Shown: positions 46,851 through 56,610, numbered from the stretch's first letter. The stretch: DNA of 64,000 nt from Corynebacterium senegalense (GCF_900411315.1 NZ_LS990887.1:2054661-2118660), one strand, 5' to 3'. The notes: generated from the sequence alone by a model not told the origin. Numbers and translations are program-made.

Positions 46851-46857
46851 GCCCCTT

Positions 46858-46863
46858 AGGCTA
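46858..46863 (-). promoter_or_regulatory. -10 box, leaderless DUF3043-cobT operon
   Basis: On the minus strand TAGCCT is followed by AAGGGGC (7 bases) and GTG at 46850. Confidence 0.55.
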
Positions 46864-47058
46864 CAAGCTTGCTCGGACACGCAGGGAATATCCCCCGGCG
46901 GTGGCGTGTTGCGTGACGTAGCGCGGGTTGGGCCTTCGACCTCGTCCGGAGGGGAGGAGTAGTCTGGTCCGCACACGAGACAGTCGTTCTGTACGCGCGT
47001 TCCGCACGCGGTGCGAACGCCGCGCATCTTACAAGCAAGTCACAGGCAAGGAGTTTTC

Positions 47059-47403
47059 ATGACTGCACCGACCTCCGCAACGGGTGTCACGCTGACCGAC
47101 GCGGCAGCCGCCAAGGCGAAGGCGCTTCTCGACCAGGAGGGCGCCACCGACCTCTCCCTGCGCATCGCCGTCCAGCCGGGCGGCTGCGCCGGTCTGCGCT
47201 ACCAGCTCTACTTCGACGACCGCGAGCTCGACGGCGACAAGGCCGACGAGATCGGCGGGGTCCGCCTCGTGGTGGACAAGATGAGCGTGCCCTACCTGAT
47301 GGGCGCGAAGATCGACTTCGCCGACACCATCGAGCAGCAGGGCTTCACCATCGACAACCCCAACGCCGGCGGCTCCTGCGCCTGCGGCGATTCCTTCAAC
47401 TAA
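47059..47403 (+). CDS. A-type iron-sulfur carrier (HesB/IscA/ErpA family)
   Basis: A 114-residue A-type carrier that passes Fe-S clusters to client proteins. The three conserved cysteines are Cys43 (QPGGCAGLRY), Cys107 and Cys109 (GSCACGDSF). AAGGAG lies 7 bases before the ATG. In actinobacteria one such gene usually sits beside asparagine synthetase ltsA and the cytochrome oxidase genes, as here; plausible clients are the Rieske protein QcrA and LipA in this window, but this is inference. A terminator follows 20 bases after the stop. Confidence 0.94.
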   Translation: MTAPTSATGVTLTDAAAAKAKALLDQEGATDLSLRIAVQPGGCAGLRYQLYFDDRELDGDKADEIGGVRLVVDKMSVPYLMGAKIDFADTIEQQGFTIDNPNAGGSCACGDSFN

Positions 47404-47425
47404 GCTTCGGCACCGCTTCACGACG

Positions 47426-47468
47426 ACACCCCCGGCGCCTCCCTCATCGAGGGCGCCGGGGGTGTTTT
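47426..47468. terminator. Strong bidirectional-looking terminator
   Basis: ACACCCCCGGCGCC (47426-47439) pairs perfectly with GGCGCCGGGGGTGT (47452-47465), followed by TTT. It sits between the Fe-S carrier gene and the end of convergent ltsA. Confidence 0.9.
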
Positions 47469-47487
47469 CGCGTCCGCGTCCGGGCGG

Positions 47488-49410
47488 CTAGAGCGTGACG
47501 GGGTACTGCTTGCGCTCGATCTTCGGGTCGATGCGCTTTTCCACGAAGATGCCGTGCCAGACCATGAAGGCGAGGACGGTCCAGAGGCGGCGGGAGTGGT
47601 CGCTCACGCCGTCGCGGTGCTCCTTGAGGATCTCGAGGACCTCCGCCTTGTTGAAGATCTTCTCGGTCTGCGACTCGTTGATGGTGTCCTGCGCCCAGCC
47701 GAAGAGCTCGTCGCCGGCGAGCCAGTGGCGCATCGGAACGGGGAAGCCGAGCTTCTTGCGGTGCAGTACGTGGGCGGGCACGATCTGCTCCATCGCCTTG
47801 CGTAGGGCGTACTTGGTGGTCCCGTGGGCGATCTTCTGGTCGAAGGGGATCGTCTGGGCTACCTCGAAGACCTCGCGGTCGAGGAAGGGCACGCGCAGCT
47901 CGAGGGAGTTGGCCATGTTCATCTTGTCGGCCTTGACCAGGATGTCACCGCGCATCCAGGTGAACAGGTCGAGGTTTTGCATGCGCGCGACCGGGTCCAT
48001 CTCGGTGGAGGCCGCGTAAATCGGGGCGGTGACCTCGCGGTGGTCCCACTCGCGCTTCGCCCACGGCAGGACCCGCTGGAGCTGCTCGAAGTTGAAGGAG
48101 CGGGCGTTGCCGTAGTAGCGCTCCTCCATCGGGGTGGTGCCGCGCTCGAGCAGGCTCTTGCCCTTCATCCCGTCGGGCAGGACCCGGCTGAGCTTGTTGA
48201 GCCCACGGTTCAGGGGGGTCGGCAGCTTCTCGAAGGGCGCCAGGGACAGCGGCTCCTTGTAGATGGTGTAGCCGCCGAAGAGCTCGTCGGCGCCCTCGCC
48301 GGAGAGGACAACCTTGACGTGCTTGCGGGCCTCGCGGGCGACGAAGTAGAGGGGGACGAGGGAGGGGTCGGCGACCGGGTCGTCGAGGTACCACATGATC
48401 TCGGGGATCGCGTTCGCGTACTCCTCGGGGGAGACGATCTTCACGATGTGCTCCACCCCAATCGCCGCGGCCGATTCCGCCGCGACGTCCACCTCGGAGT
48501 AGCCCTCGCGCTCGAAGCCCGTGGTGAAGGTGAGAAGGTTCGGGTTGTGACGCTTGGCCAGCGTCGCGATGGCGGTGGAGTCGATCCCACCCGAGAGGAA
48601 GGATCCGACGGTGACGTCCGCGCGCATGTGCTTCTCGACGGAATCCTCCAGCGCCCTGGCGATCCGGTCGTACAGGTCCTGCTCGGCGCCCTTGGTGACG
48701 GGGGTGGGGCGGAAGTGGGGGCGGAAGTAGCGGTCGGACACCACCTCGCCGCCGGGGGAGAGGGTGACCGTGGAGCCCGATTCCACGCGCCGGATCGCGG
48801 CGTGCAGGCTCTCCGGCTCGGGCACGTACTGCAGGTCGACGTAGTGCTCGATGGCGCGGCGATCAAGCTCCAGGCCTAGACCGATCTGCTCGGCCATCTC
48901 GAGAATCGACTTCTTCTCGGAGGCGAAGACGGTGCCCGCCGCGGTGGTGGCGTAGAACAGCGGCTTGATGCCGAAGGGGTCGCGCGCCGCGAACATGGTG
49001 CGCGTCTCGGTGTCCCAGATGACGAAGCCGAACATGCCGCGCAGGTGGTTCACCACGTTGGCACCCCAGTGGTGGTAGCCCACGAGGATGGGCTCGCCGT
49101 CGCCCTCGGTGTTGAAGGCGTAGCCGGCGGCCGACAGCTCCTCGCGCAGCTCAACGTAGTTGTAGATCTCCCCGTTGAAAGTCAGCGCGTAGCGCTCCGG
49201 GTTGTCCGCGGGACCCCAGCGCAGGGGCTGGTGGGAGTGCTCGATGTCGATGATGGCCAGCCTGTTGAAGCCGAACACGGCGTCGGAGTCGCTCCAGGTC
49301 CCCGCGGCGTCCGGGCCCCGGTGGTACATGCAGGGCAGGGCCGATTCGATGGCGCCCACGTAGTTGTGGCCGTCGCCCCTGGCGGCGAGCATTGCGAGAA
49401 GACCGCACAT
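47488..49410 (-). CDS. ltsA: Glutamine-dependent amidotransferase LtsA (asparagine synthetase family)
   Basis: A 640-residue asparagine-synthetase-like protein. Cys2 is the glutaminase nucleophile exposed after Met removal, followed by HRGPDAAGTW and FNGEIYNYVELR. The synthetase half has the ATP-binding PP-loop SGGIDSTA and LSGEGADELFGGYTIY. In C. glutamicum the orthologue (ltsA) is needed for lysozyme resistance and acts on the cell wall, where amidation of diaminopimelate is the accepted role, rather than making free asparagine. The ATG at 49410 is fixed by the catalytic MCG start. TTATATATAGGAGAGG upstream holds -10-like and ribosome-binding sequences. Confidence 0.94.
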   Translation of the reverse strand: MCGLLAMLAARGDGHNYVGAIESALPCMYHRGPDAAGTWSDSDAVFGFNRLAIIDIEHSHQPLRWGPADNPERYALTFNGEIYNYVELREELSAAGYAFNTEGDGEPILVGYHHWGANVVNHLRGMFGFVIWDTETRTMFAARDPFGIKPLFYATTAAGTVFASEKKSILEMAEQIGLGLELDRRAIEHYVDLQYVPEPESLHAAIRRVESGSTVTLSPGGEVVSDRYFRPHFRPTPVTKGAEQDLYDRIARALEDSVEKHMRADVTVGSFLSGGIDSTAIATLAKRHNPNLLTFTTGFEREGYSEVDVAAESAAAIGVEHIVKIVSPEEYANAIPEIMWYLDDPVADPSLVPLYFVAREARKHVKVVLSGEGADELFGGYTIYKEPLSLAPFEKLPTPLNRGLNKLSRVLPDGMKGKSLLERGTTPMEERYYGNARSFNFEQLQRVLPWAKREWDHREVTAPIYAASTEMDPVARMQNLDLFTWMRGDILVKADKMNMANSLELRVPFLDREVFEVAQTIPFDQKIAHGTTKYALRKAMEQIVPAHVLHRKKLGFPVPMRHWLAGDELFGWAQDTINESQTEKIFNKAEVLEILKEHRDGVSDHSRRLWTVLAFMVWHGIFVEKRIDPKIERKQYPVTL

Positions 49411-49826
49411 CTTTTTAGAAACCTCTCCTATATATAAGGACGCGGTCCGCCCGCGGGCGGGCGGGGCCGCGAAGTGCTCCCTCAACAATAGGGTTTTCGC
49501 CCTCCTGCCCGCTAACCGGAGGAAGGTATTTTGCTTCCACCTTTAGCCCGTCCCCGAAAGGGGGCCAACTTTCGAATGAAACCGTGCGGCGGGTTTTGTG
49601 ACGTGGCTTACTGCCGGGGTTTCGGCAGGGGCGACATCGCAGCATCGGCCCCGCTGAGCGCACCCTGCGAGGGGGAAGCGGGGAGCGGGACGTCGCCAAG
49701 CGAGGGCGCGGGGGCTCGAATTCCGAATCACCCCGCGTTATGAACTATTCTGGCGGGGAAGGAATGTTTCTGCGAGCAGCATGGGCATTCAATGGTTTTT
49801 AGGTGTGGACAGGAAGGCAGACACAC
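49411..49826. other. Divergent ltsA-ctaC promoter region without a gene
   Basis: The 416 bases hold the ltsA promoter/RBS near 49420-49440 and the ctaC ribosome site (AGGAAGG, 49810-49816). The short open frames inside lack family similarity and a ribosome site, so I do not call them. A weak CRP/GlxR-like half-site (TGTGACGTGGCTTACT, 49597-49612) might control ctaC. Confidence 0.5.
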
Positions 49827-50921
49827 GTGGAAAAGGTTAAGAACCGCAGCATCGCCAAGAAGGTCGGCGTCGCGGGCTCGCTGCTTTTCGGGGGTCTCGC
49901 CCTCGCGGGCTGCGAGGTCGCCCCGCCCGAGGCGGTAGCCAAGGTGCTGGACATGGGCTGGCCGGACCCGGTCACCCCCGAGGGTGTCCAGGCGTACAAC
50001 TTCTGGGTCTGGGTCTGGGCGGTTGCCTGGGTTATCGGCATCATCATGTGGGCCCTGTTCCTGGTGGCCATCTTCAAGTGGAACGCCAAGGCGCAGGCCA
50101 AGAAGACCGACGATGAGTTCCCGAAGCAGCTGCAGTACAACGTGTCGCTCGAGCTCGTCCTCACGATCATCCCGATCGTCATCGTCTTCGTCCTCTTCTT
50201 CTTCACCGTCCAGGCGCAGACCGTCGTCACGGCCCGCGACAAGGACCCCGAGGTTGCCGTCGACGTGACCGCCTTCCAGTGGAACTGGAAGTTCGGCTAC
50301 GCGGAGCTGAGCCCGAACTTCTCCCCGACGGGCCAGAAGTACGAGGGCCTCGACGCGGAGCGCCAGGCTGTCGCCGAGGAGACCAAGAACGATCCGGAGG
50401 GTGTGAAGAACCCCAACCCGATCCACGGCACCTCCATGGGTGACCTGTCCTACCTGAACTACAACCTGATCGAGACCGTCGGCACCACCGACGAGGTCCC
50501 GGTCCTGGTTCTCCCGGTTGACACCCCGATCGAGTTCCGCCTCGCCTCCGGCGACGTGAACCACGCGTTCTGGGTTCCGGAGTTCCTCTTCAAGCGCGAC
50601 GCCTACGCGCACCCGGAGGCGAACCAGCAGGAGCGCTCCTTCCAGATTGAGAAGATCGACCAGGAGGGTGCCTTCGTCGGCCGCTGCGCCGAGATGTGCG
50701 GCACCTACCACGCGATGATGAACTTCGAGATCCGTGCCGTGTCCCCCGAGGACTTCCGCGACTACATCCGCTTCCGTAACGACAACCCGGGCGCGACCAA
50801 CGCCGAGGCTCTGCAGTCCATCGGCCAGGAGCCGTACGCGACCTCCACCCGCCCGTTCAACTCCGACCGCACCGGCACCCGCGACGGTGCCAACTACAGC
50901 GACCCGAACGCGAACGTTTAA
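49827..50921 (+). CDS. ctaC: Cytochrome c oxidase subunit II
   Basis: A 364-residue lipoprotein subunit of the aa3 oxidase that accepts electrons in its CuA centre. The signal ends in the lipobox LALAGC (Cys29). Two transmembrane helices follow (about residues 55-80 and 98-120). The CuA ligands are in the C-terminal cupredoxin domain: a His in VNHAFW and CAEMCGTYHAMM. An Asn/Pro-rich loop before the CuA domain and a hydrophilic tail (RPFNSDRTGTRDG) are actinobacterial features. The GTG at 49827 is chosen over the open-frame start because AGGAAGG precedes it and the known N-terminus begins here. Confidence 0.96.
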   Translation: MEKVKNRSIAKKVGVAGSLLFGGLALAGCEVAPPEAVAKVLDMGWPDPVTPEGVQAYNFWVWVWAVAWVIGIIMWALFLVAIFKWNAKAQAKKTDDEFPKQLQYNVSLELVLTIIPIVIVFVLFFFTVQAQTVVTARDKDPEVAVDVTAFQWNWKFGYAELSPNFSPTGQKYEGLDAERQAVAEETKNDPEGVKNPNPIHGTSMGDLSYLNYNLIETVGTTDEVPVLVLPVDTPIEFRLASGDVNHAFWVPEFLFKRDAYAHPEANQQERSFQIEKIDQEGAFVGRCAEMCGTYHAMMNFEIRAVSPEDFRDYIRFRNDNPGATNAEALQSIGQEPYATSTRPFNSDRTGTRDGANYSDPNANV

Positions 50922-50939
50922 GAAAGAGAGAATCGGACA

Positions 50940-51371
50940 ATGGGAACTGGATCAAAAGTTTTCTACGCCATTGGCACCTTCCTTCTCTTGATGGGTGTCT
51001 TCTACATCCTGGCGACGGCGTGGGTCGGTGACGATGCCTACCTCTTCGGCATCGAGTGGGTCGGCTCCGTCGGCCTGGTTCTGGCCACCGGCCTGTCCTT
51101 CATGATGGCCGTCTACCTCGACTTCACCGAGCGTCGCATGGACGTCGTGCCAGAAGACTGGGAAGAGGCGGAGATCGAGGACGGCGCTGGCGTGCTCGGC
51201 TTCTTCTCCCCGCACTCCATCTGGCCGCTCGCTATGGCGGGTGCCGTGTTCTTCCTCGGCCTCGGTATCGCCTTCTGGCAGCTCTGGCTCGTCGCCATCG
51301 GCGCCGTGCTGCTGGTGTGGACCACCACCCAGCTGAACATGCAGTACAGCATCCCGCGAGAGAAGCACTAA
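50940..51371 (+). CDS. ctaF: Cytochrome c oxidase subunit IV (actinobacterial)
   Basis: A 143-residue membrane protein with four hydrophobic segments: VFYAIGTFLLLMGVFYILA, WVGSVGLVLATGLSFMMAVY, PLAMAGAVFFLGLGIAFW and LVAIGAVLLVW. This is the small actinobacterial subunit IV that stabilises the bcc-aa3 supercomplex. It starts 18 bases after ctaC, with AAGAGAGAATCGG acting as a poor ribosome site, and ends at a strong terminator. Confidence 0.94.
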   Translation: MGTGSKVFYAIGTFLLLMGVFYILATAWVGDDAYLFGIEWVGSVGLVLATGLSFMMAVYLDFTERRMDVVPEDWEEAEIEDGAGVLGFFSPHSIWPLAMAGAVFFLGLGIAFWQLWLVAIGAVLLVWTTTQLNMQYSIPREKH

Positions 51372-51408
51372 GACTCCCGCGAGCCACAGGCCTTCGTGGC
51401 ACGCACCG

Positions 51409-51440
51409 AAGCCCCGCTGCACCCCGCAGCGGGGCTTTGT
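51409..51440 (+). terminator. Rho-independent terminator after ctaF
   Basis: AAGCCCCGCTGC (51409-51420) pairs perfectly with GCAGCGGGGCTT (51426-51437) around an ACCCC loop, then TGTTGT. Confidence 0.9.
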
Positions 51441-51537
51441 TGTGCACGGGGACGAGTGCGAACTGACCCGGGTAGGGGAGCGGGAAGGGTGGGGTCATCC
51501 GAAAGTTTGGTTCTGTGGTGGCGGGCAGGACGCACCG

Positions 51538-51553
51538 TGTGAGTCTCGTCACA
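51538..51553. promoter_or_regulatory. Perfect CRP/GlxR-type site upstream of ctaE-qcrCAB
   Basis: TGTGA-GTCTCG-TCACA has both half-sites of the CRP/GlxR consensus intact. It lies 270 bases upstream of the ctaE start in the 451-base gap 51372-51822, whose only other signals are the ctaF terminator and the ctaE promoter; GlxR is known to control respiratory genes in C. glutamicum. Confidence 0.75.
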
Positions 51554-51810
51554 AGAGGGAACCGGGCCGTTATCACACAAGGTCGGGGGCGTGGGGAGGG
51601 TGGACGTCGTCAGGCGTGCTTGTGGGGAGAGTCGCAGGGGGCGCCCGCCGTGACCTGCATAGATTGCCGTCGCAAACCGGGGTGGAAAAGTTCCCGGGGT
51701 GGGCAAGAAAGTTTTTCGCGACGTTGCTGTGGGTTAAAACGGCAGGTTGTTGACGTGGTGGCAGAAAATTGCCGGGGGTATGTGAGATGACTTTCAGGTT
51801 AAAAAGGGCG

Positions 51811-51817
51811 ATACTTA
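51811..51817 (+). promoter_or_regulatory. -10 box of the ctaE-qcrCAB operon
   Basis: ATACTTA lies 5-6 bases before the GTG at 51823 with no ribosome site, so translation likely begins at a leaderless 5' end. Confidence 0.45.
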
Positions 51818-51822
51818 CATGC

Positions 51823-52443
51823 GTGACGACCGCAATTTCTAACCCAGGTATGGCGACGCCGCAAGGCCGTGTCCCGATGCTGAACCGACCGAACATGGTC
51901 AGCGTGGGCACGATTGCGTTCCTCGCCCAAGAGTTGATGTTCTTCGCCGGGCTGTTCGCGATGTACTTCACGTCGCGAGCCAACGGTATGACGGCAGGGG
52001 ACTGGGAGAACCAGACCGAGCACCTCAACGTGGTGTTCGGCCTGATCATCACCATTGTCCTCATCACGTCCTCCGTGACCTCGCAGCTCGGTGTCTTCGC
52101 CGCTGAAAGGGGTGACGTCTTCGGCCTGCGCAAGTGGTTCGCGGTGACGATCCTCCTCGGCGTGGTGTTCCTCGGCCTCGTTGCCTTCGAGTGGACCGAG
52201 ATGGTGATGCACCACGTCACCCCGCAGGCGAGCGTGTACGGCTCGGTGTTCTACATCATCACCGGCTTCCACATGGCGCACGTGACCGCCGGCATCATCG
52301 CGTTCTGCGTGGTGCTGCTCCGCGTCTCCAAGGCGAAGTTCACCCCGGCCCAGGCGACCGCCGCCATGGCCACCTCCTACTACTGGCACTTCGTCGACGT
52401 CATCTGGATCGGCGTGTTCACCACCCTGTACCTCGTGCAGTAG
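51823..52443 (+). CDS. ctaE: Cytochrome c oxidase subunit III
   Basis: A 206-residue membrane protein with five transmembrane segments. Typical blocks are LNRPNMVSVGTIAFLAQELMFFAGLFAMYF near the start, ITGFHMAHVTAGIIAFCVVLL, and the C-terminal YYWHFVDVIWIGVFTTLYLVQ. The GTG at 51823 gives an N-terminus (VTTAISNPGMATPQ) that matches known CtaE proteins and fits the -10 spacing; the open frame back to 51769 is not supported. It is the first gene of the ctaE-qcrCAB operon. Confidence 0.95.
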   Translation: MTTAISNPGMATPQGRVPMLNRPNMVSVGTIAFLAQELMFFAGLFAMYFTSRANGMTAGDWENQTEHLNVVFGLIITIVLITSSVTSQLGVFAAERGDVFGLRKWFAVTILLGVVFLGLVAFEWTEMVMHHVTPQASVYGSVFYIITGFHMAHVTAGIIAFCVVLLRVSKAKFTPAQATAAMATSYYWHFVDVIWIGVFTTLYLVQ

Positions 52444-52523
52444 GCGTGGAGCCCGCCGCCGGCGGGCCGCCAGCCAAGACGTAGAAGTCTTTCGAATATT
52501 TCTCAACAGTCGCTAAAGGGAAA

Positions 52524-53375
52524 ATGATGGAAAACACCCCAAAGAAGACGCGGAGTCGCCGCAAGATGCGGCGCACCGTCGCCGGCGCCGCCGCGCTGAC
52601 CTTCGGTCTCACCGGCGCCGGCTTCCTGGCCACGGCTCTCACCCCCAACGCGCAGGTTGCCACCGCGCAGCGTGACGAGCAGGCCCTGATCCAGGAGGGC
52701 AAGGACCTCTACGACACCGCCTGCATCACCTGCCACGGCGCCAACCTCCAGGGTGTCGAGGGCCGCGGGCCCTCCCTGATCGGCACCGGTGAAGGCGCCG
52801 TCTACTTCCAGGTCAACTCCGGCCGCATGCCGATGATGTCCAACGACGCCCAGGCCGAGCGCAAGAAGCCGCGCTACACCGAGTCCCAGGCGCTGGCCAT
52901 GGCCGCCTACGTCGCGGCCAACGGCGGCGGCCCGGAGCTCGTCTACGACGAGGACGGCTCCCTGTCCATGGAGTCGCTGCGCGGCAAGGACTACGACGGT
53001 CAGATCCAGGCCGCCGACGTCGCCCGCGGCGGCGAGCTGTTCCGCCTCAACTGCGCGTCCTGCCACAACTTCACCGGACGCGGCGGCGCCCTGTCCTCGG
53101 GCAAGTACGCCCCCGAGCTGGACCCGGCTAACGAGCAGGAGATCTACCAGGCCATGCTGACCGGCCCGCAAAACATGCCGAAGTTCTCGGACCGTCAGCT
53201 CACCGCCGACGAGAAGAAGGACATCATCGCCTTCATTAAGTCGTCGAAGGAGACCCCGAGCCCGGCCGGTTACGCGCTGGGCGGCCTTGGCCCGGTGTCT
53301 GAGGGCATCGCGATGTGGGTCATCGGCGTCACCCTGGTCGCCGCAGCTGCTATCTGGATTGGATCCCGTTCATGA
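52524..53375 (+). CDS. qcrC: Diheme cytochrome c subunit of the bcc complex
   Basis: A 283-residue membrane-bound cytochrome c. Two heme-binding motifs are seen: Cys67-Ile-Thr-Cys70-His71 and Cys177-Ala-Ser-Cys180-His181. A basic N-terminus plus a hydrophobic stretch (about 20-40) forms the signal/anchor, and a C-terminal segment ([20 protein letters not shown]) spans the membrane. Having two hemes lets actinobacterial complexes pass electrons straight to the aa3 oxidase without a soluble cytochrome c. Two adjacent ATG codons (52524, 52527) follow AAAGGG; either could start. Confidence 0.95.
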   Translation: MMENTPKKTRSRRKMRRTVAGAAALTFGLTGAGFLATALTPNAQVATAQRDEQALIQEGKDLYDTACITCHGANLQGVEGRGPSLIGTGEGAVYFQVNSGRMPMMSNDAQAERKKPRYTESQALAMAAYVAANGGGPELVYDEDGSLSMESLRGKDYDGQIQAADVARGGELFRLNCASCHNFTGRGGALSSGKYAPELDPANEQEIYQAMLTGPQNMPKFSDRQLTADEKKDIIAFIKSSKETPSPAGYALGGLGPVSEGIAMWVIGVTLVAAAAIWIGSRS

Positions 53376-54595
53376 GCAACGACATGAAGAAGAACTACAC
53401 CGACGCTGAGCTCGCCAAGATGAACAACGCCGAGCTCGCCGCCCTCGGCACCGAGCTTGACGACGTCACCGTCGCCTTCCGCAAGGAGCGCTTCCCGGTC
53501 GAGGGTGACCCGCGCGAAAAGTCCGCGGCCCTGGGCATCAACATCTGGCTGGCCGTCTCCGTGCTCGCCGGCATCGGCTTCTTGGCGGTCTACCTCTTCT
53601 GGCCCTGGCAGGCGAAGTTCCACGGCGACGAGGGCCTCTGGCTCTACTCCGCCTATACGCCGCTGCTGGGCCTGACCTCCATGCTCGGCCTCGGCGCGCT
53701 CGGCATCGCCGTCATCCAGTACGTGAAGAAGTTCGTGCCGGAGGAGATCTCGGTGCAGCGCCGCCACGACGGCCGCTCCAGCGAGCTCGACCGCCGCACC
53801 ACCACCGCCCTGCTCAACGACGCCTGGGAGACGTCCACCTTTGGGCGTCGTAAGGCAATGAAGGGCCTGCTCGGCACCGCCGGCATCCTCACGGGCCTCA
53901 TGGTCGTCGCCCCGCTCGGAGGCATGATCAAGAACCCGTGGAAGCCGCGCCACGAGCTCGGCTACGGCGGCGACGGCACGCTGTGGACCCACGGCTGGAC
54001 CCTGGCCGACCAGGGCCAGAAGATTTACCTCGGCCGCGACACCGGCGCCATCGCCGAGCTCCACGAGGGCACCGGCGGCTCGCACTACAGCACCGCGGGC
54101 GTTTCCCGCCTCGTGCGCATGCGCCCCGAGGACCTCGCCGCTGCCTCCATGGAGACGGTCTTCCCGCTCTACCCGGACGACGTCAACGACGGCGCCGAGT
54201 ACGACGCGGAGCGCGACGTCTACGAAAACCACATGCACTCCATCCACGGCCCCCGCAACGCGGTCATGCTGATCCGCCTGCGTTCCGAGGATGCCCGCAA
54301 GGTGGTTGAGCGCGAAGGCCAGGAGTCCTTTCACTACGGCGACTACTACGCCTACTCCAAGATCTGCACGCACATCGGTTGCCCGACCTCCCTCTACGAG
54401 GCCCAGACCAACCGCATCCTGTGCCCGTGCCACCAGTCGCAGTTCGACGCGCTGCACTACGGCAAGCCGGTCTTCGGCCCCGCCGCACGTGCCCTGCCGC
54501 AGCTTCCTGTGACGATCGACGAAGACGGTTACCTCGTTGCCAACGGAAACTTCATTGAGCCCGTCGGCCCGGCATTCTGGGAGCGTAAGTCCTAA
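53372..54595 (+). CDS. qcrA: Rieske iron-sulfur subunit of the bcc complex
   Basis: A 407-residue Rieske protein. Three transmembrane segments lie in the first ~210 residues (about 52-72, 95-120 and 165-185), as in other actinobacterial QcrA. The [2Fe-2S] ligands are Cys332, His334, Cys351 and His354 (CTHIGC and CPCH), with Cys337 and Cys353 forming the disulfide. It overlaps the qcrC stop (ATGA), so synthesis is coupled. The twin-arginine-like [11 protein letters not shown] before the third segment is a likely Tat signal. Confidence 0.95.
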   Translation: MSNDMKKNYTDAELAKMNNAELAALGTELDDVTVAFRKERFPVEGDPREKSAALGINIWLAVSVLAGIGFLAVYLFWPWQAKFHGDEGLWLYSAYTPLLGLTSMLGLGALGIAVIQYVKKFVPEEISVQRRHDGRSSELDRRTTTALLNDAWETSTFGRRKAMKGLLGTAGILTGLMVVAPLGGMIKNPWKPRHELGYGGDGTLWTHGWTLADQGQKIYLGRDTGAIAELHEGTGGSHYSTAGVSRLVRMRPEDLAAASMETVFPLYPDDVNDGAEYDAERDVYENHMHSIHGPRNAVMLIRLRSEDARKVVEREGQESFHYGDYYAYSKICTHIGCPTSLYEAQTNRILCPCHQSQFDALHYGKPVFGPAARALPQLPVTIDEDGYLVANGNFIEPVGPAFWERKS

Positions 54596-56235
54596 TGAGC
54601 ACTAAACTTGCACAAGCCGCGGACAACGTTGATTCGCGCTACACGATCTCGGGGGTCCTCCGCCCCCAGCTGAACAAGGTCTTCCCGACCCACTGGTCCT
54701 TCATGCTCGGAGAGATGGCGCTGTACAGCTTCATCATCCTGCTGCTGACGGGCATCTACCTCGCCCTGTTCTTCGACCCGTCGATCACCAAGGTGATCTA
54801 CGACGGCGACTACCTGCCGCTCAACGGCGTCGAGATGTCGCGCGCCTACGCGACCGCCCTTGACATCTCCTTCGGCGTGCGCGGCGGCCTGTTCGTCCGC
54901 CAGATGCACCACTGGGCGGCCCTCATGTTCATGATGGCCATGTTCGCCCACATGATGCGCATCTTCTTCACCGGCGCCTTCCGCCGTCCGCGCGAGGCGA
55001 ACTGGCTGATCGGTGTCACCCTGATCCTGCTGGGCATGATGGAGGGCTTCTTCGGCTACTCCCTGCCGGACGACCTGCTCTCCGGCGTCGGCCTGCGCAT
55101 CATGTCGGCGATTATCGTCGGCATTCCGATCATCGGCACCTGGATGCACTGGGCCATCTTCGGCGGCGACTTCCCGTCGGACCTCATGCTGGATCGCTTC
55201 TACATCCTCCACGTCCTGGTCCTCCCGGGCATCATCCTTGCCCTCGTCGCGGCTCACCTCCTGCTCGTGTGGTTCCAGAAGCACACGCAGTTCCCCGGCC
55301 CGGGCCGCACCGAGAACAACGTCGTGGGCATCCGCATCATGCCGGTCTTCGCCGTCAAGGCAATCGGCTTCATGTTCATCGTCTTCGCCGTCCTCGCCGG
55401 CATGGCTGGTCTCACCACCATCAACGGCATCTGGACCATCGGCCCGTACAACCCCTCGCAGGTCTCCGCCGGTTCTCAGCCTGACATCTACATGCTGTGG
55501 ACGGACGGCGCGGCGCGTGTCATGCCGGCCTGGGAGCTCTACCTGGGCAACTACACGATCCCGGGCGCGTTCTGGGTCGCGATGATGGCTCTCGTGATGG
55601 TCATCCTGCTGTTCACCTACCCCTTCATCGAGAAGAAGGTGACCGGAGACGACGCCCACCACAACCTCCTGCAGCGCCCGCGCGACGTTCCCGTCCGCAC
55701 CGGCGTCGGCGTCATGGGCATCGTGTTCTTCCTGCTGCTGACCATCTCGGGCGGCAACGACCACGTCGCGCACTTCTTCCAGATCTCGCTGAACGCGATG
55801 ACCTGGGTCGGCCGCATCGGCCTGATCATCCTGCCGCCGCTGGCGTACTTCATCACCTACCGCATCTGCGTCGGCCTGCAGCGTTCCGACCGCGAGGTCC
55901 TGGAGCACGGCATCGAGACCGGTGTGATCAAGAAGCTGCCGAACGGCGCCTTCATCGAGGTTCACCAGCCGCTCGGCCCGGTGGACGAGTACGGCCACCC
56001 GATCCCGCTCGAGTACGCAGGCGCCCCGGTGCCGAAGCAGATGAACCAGCTCGGCTTCTCCGACTCGGAGACGATCGGCAAGTTCAGCTCCAGCGAGCTC
56101 GGCATCTCCGAGAAGCTTCGCGACGCCACCGAACGCAACCACCACGAAGAGGTGGAGACCTTCCGCGCCCTGGAGGCCACGAAGGAGGCCTCGGATCGCG
56201 ATGCCACCTACGGGGACGGTCAGCCCCGCGCCTAA
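54595..56235 (+). CDS. qcrB: Cytochrome b subunit of the bcc complex
   Basis: A 546-residue polytopic subunit holding two hemes b and the menaquinol sites. Early histidines in [20 protein letters not shown] and the second pair in [20 protein letters not shown] are the heme ligands. The quinol-site PDDLLSG and later transmembrane segments follow. A long hydrophilic C-terminal extension (residues ~430-546, ending [19 protein letters not shown]) is typical for actinobacteria. Its ATG shares one base with the qcrA stop. A strong terminator follows at once. Confidence 0.96.
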   Translation: MSTKLAQAADNVDSRYTISGVLRPQLNKVFPTHWSFMLGEMALYSFIILLLTGIYLALFFDPSITKVIYDGDYLPLNGVEMSRAYATALDISFGVRGGLFVRQMHHWAALMFMMAMFAHMMRIFFTGAFRRPREANWLIGVTLILLGMMEGFFGYSLPDDLLSGVGLRIMSAIIVGIPIIGTWMHWAIFGGDFPSDLMLDRFYILHVLVLPGIILALVAAHLLLVWFQKHTQFPGPGRTENNVVGIRIMPVFAVKAIGFMFIVFAVLAGMAGLTTINGIWTIGPYNPSQVSAGSQPDIYMLWTDGAARVMPAWELYLGNYTIPGAFWVAMMALVMVILLFTYPFIEKKVTGDDAHHNLLQRPRDVPVRTGVGVMGIVFFLLLTISGGNDHVAHFFQISLNAMTWVGRIGLIILPPLAYFITYRICVGLQRSDREVLEHGIETGVIKKLPNGAFIEVHQPLGPVDEYGHPIPLEYAGAPVPKQMNQLGFSDSETIGKFSSSELGISEKLRDATERNHHEEVETFRALEATKEASDRDATYGDGQPRA

Positions 56236-56268
56236 CTCCTGAGCGATATTGCGGTCGCTTTGAGTGAG

Positions 56269-56295
56269 AAACCCTCCCACCCGGGAGGGTTTTTT
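56269..56295 (+). terminator. Rho-independent terminator after qcrB
   Basis: AAACCCTCCC (56269-56278) pairs with GGGAGGGTTT (56283-56292) around ACCC, followed by further T residues. It ends ctaE-qcrCAB. Confidence 0.93.
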
Positions 56296-56491
56296 CGTGA
56301 CCGAACCGTAATGTGACCAAGGACACGTTTTGGCTTGCCTGCTGTTTTCGGCAGGGTCGCAGGCGCCTGATCCGGGGCGAAAGGAATGCTCTAAAACCCG
56401 AGGGTAAAGGGGGTATTGCCGCCGGATCGGTGAGGCGTGGAGTTACAGGGTTTGTCTCGGCGACTAAGCGGGCTCGGCGCGGCACCGGAAA

Positions 56492-56509
56492 ATAACGGCG
56501 CGATAACGG
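56492..56509. promoter_or_regulatory. Direct repeat upstream of the nlpC riboswitch
   Basis: ATAACGG occurs twice with an 11-bp period (56492-56498 and 56503-56509). Direct repeats at this spacing are the form bound by the response regulator MtrA, which controls peptidoglycan hydrolases in corynebacteria. The same word recurs once at 57548 before the second NlpC gene. Confidence 0.4.
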
Positions 56510-56576
56510 GTGTCGCATTGGACAAGTGCCGTGTCCGTTTCGTAATCTTGCCGAGACATTGCGACAACAACGTTGG

Positions 56577-56604
56577 TTGCAAGTTACGCACAAGAACATA
56601 TAGG
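56577..56604 (+). promoter_or_regulatory. Promoter of the riboswitch-nlpC transcript
   Basis: TTGCAA (56577-56582), 16 bases, and TATAGG (56599-56604) form a good sigma-A-type promoter. It predicts a start near 56611, at the 5' end of the riboswitch. Confidence 0.6.
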
Positions 56605-56610
56605 CCGAAT

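Noticed and set aside
49531..49743. 70-codon open frame between ltsA and ctaC
   Set aside because: No ribosome site, no family, irregular codon use, and it lies in a regulatory region.
51781..51796. Second GlxR-like site (TGTGAGATGACTTTCA) before ctaE
   Set aside because: The right half-site matches poorly (TTTCA rather than TCACA).
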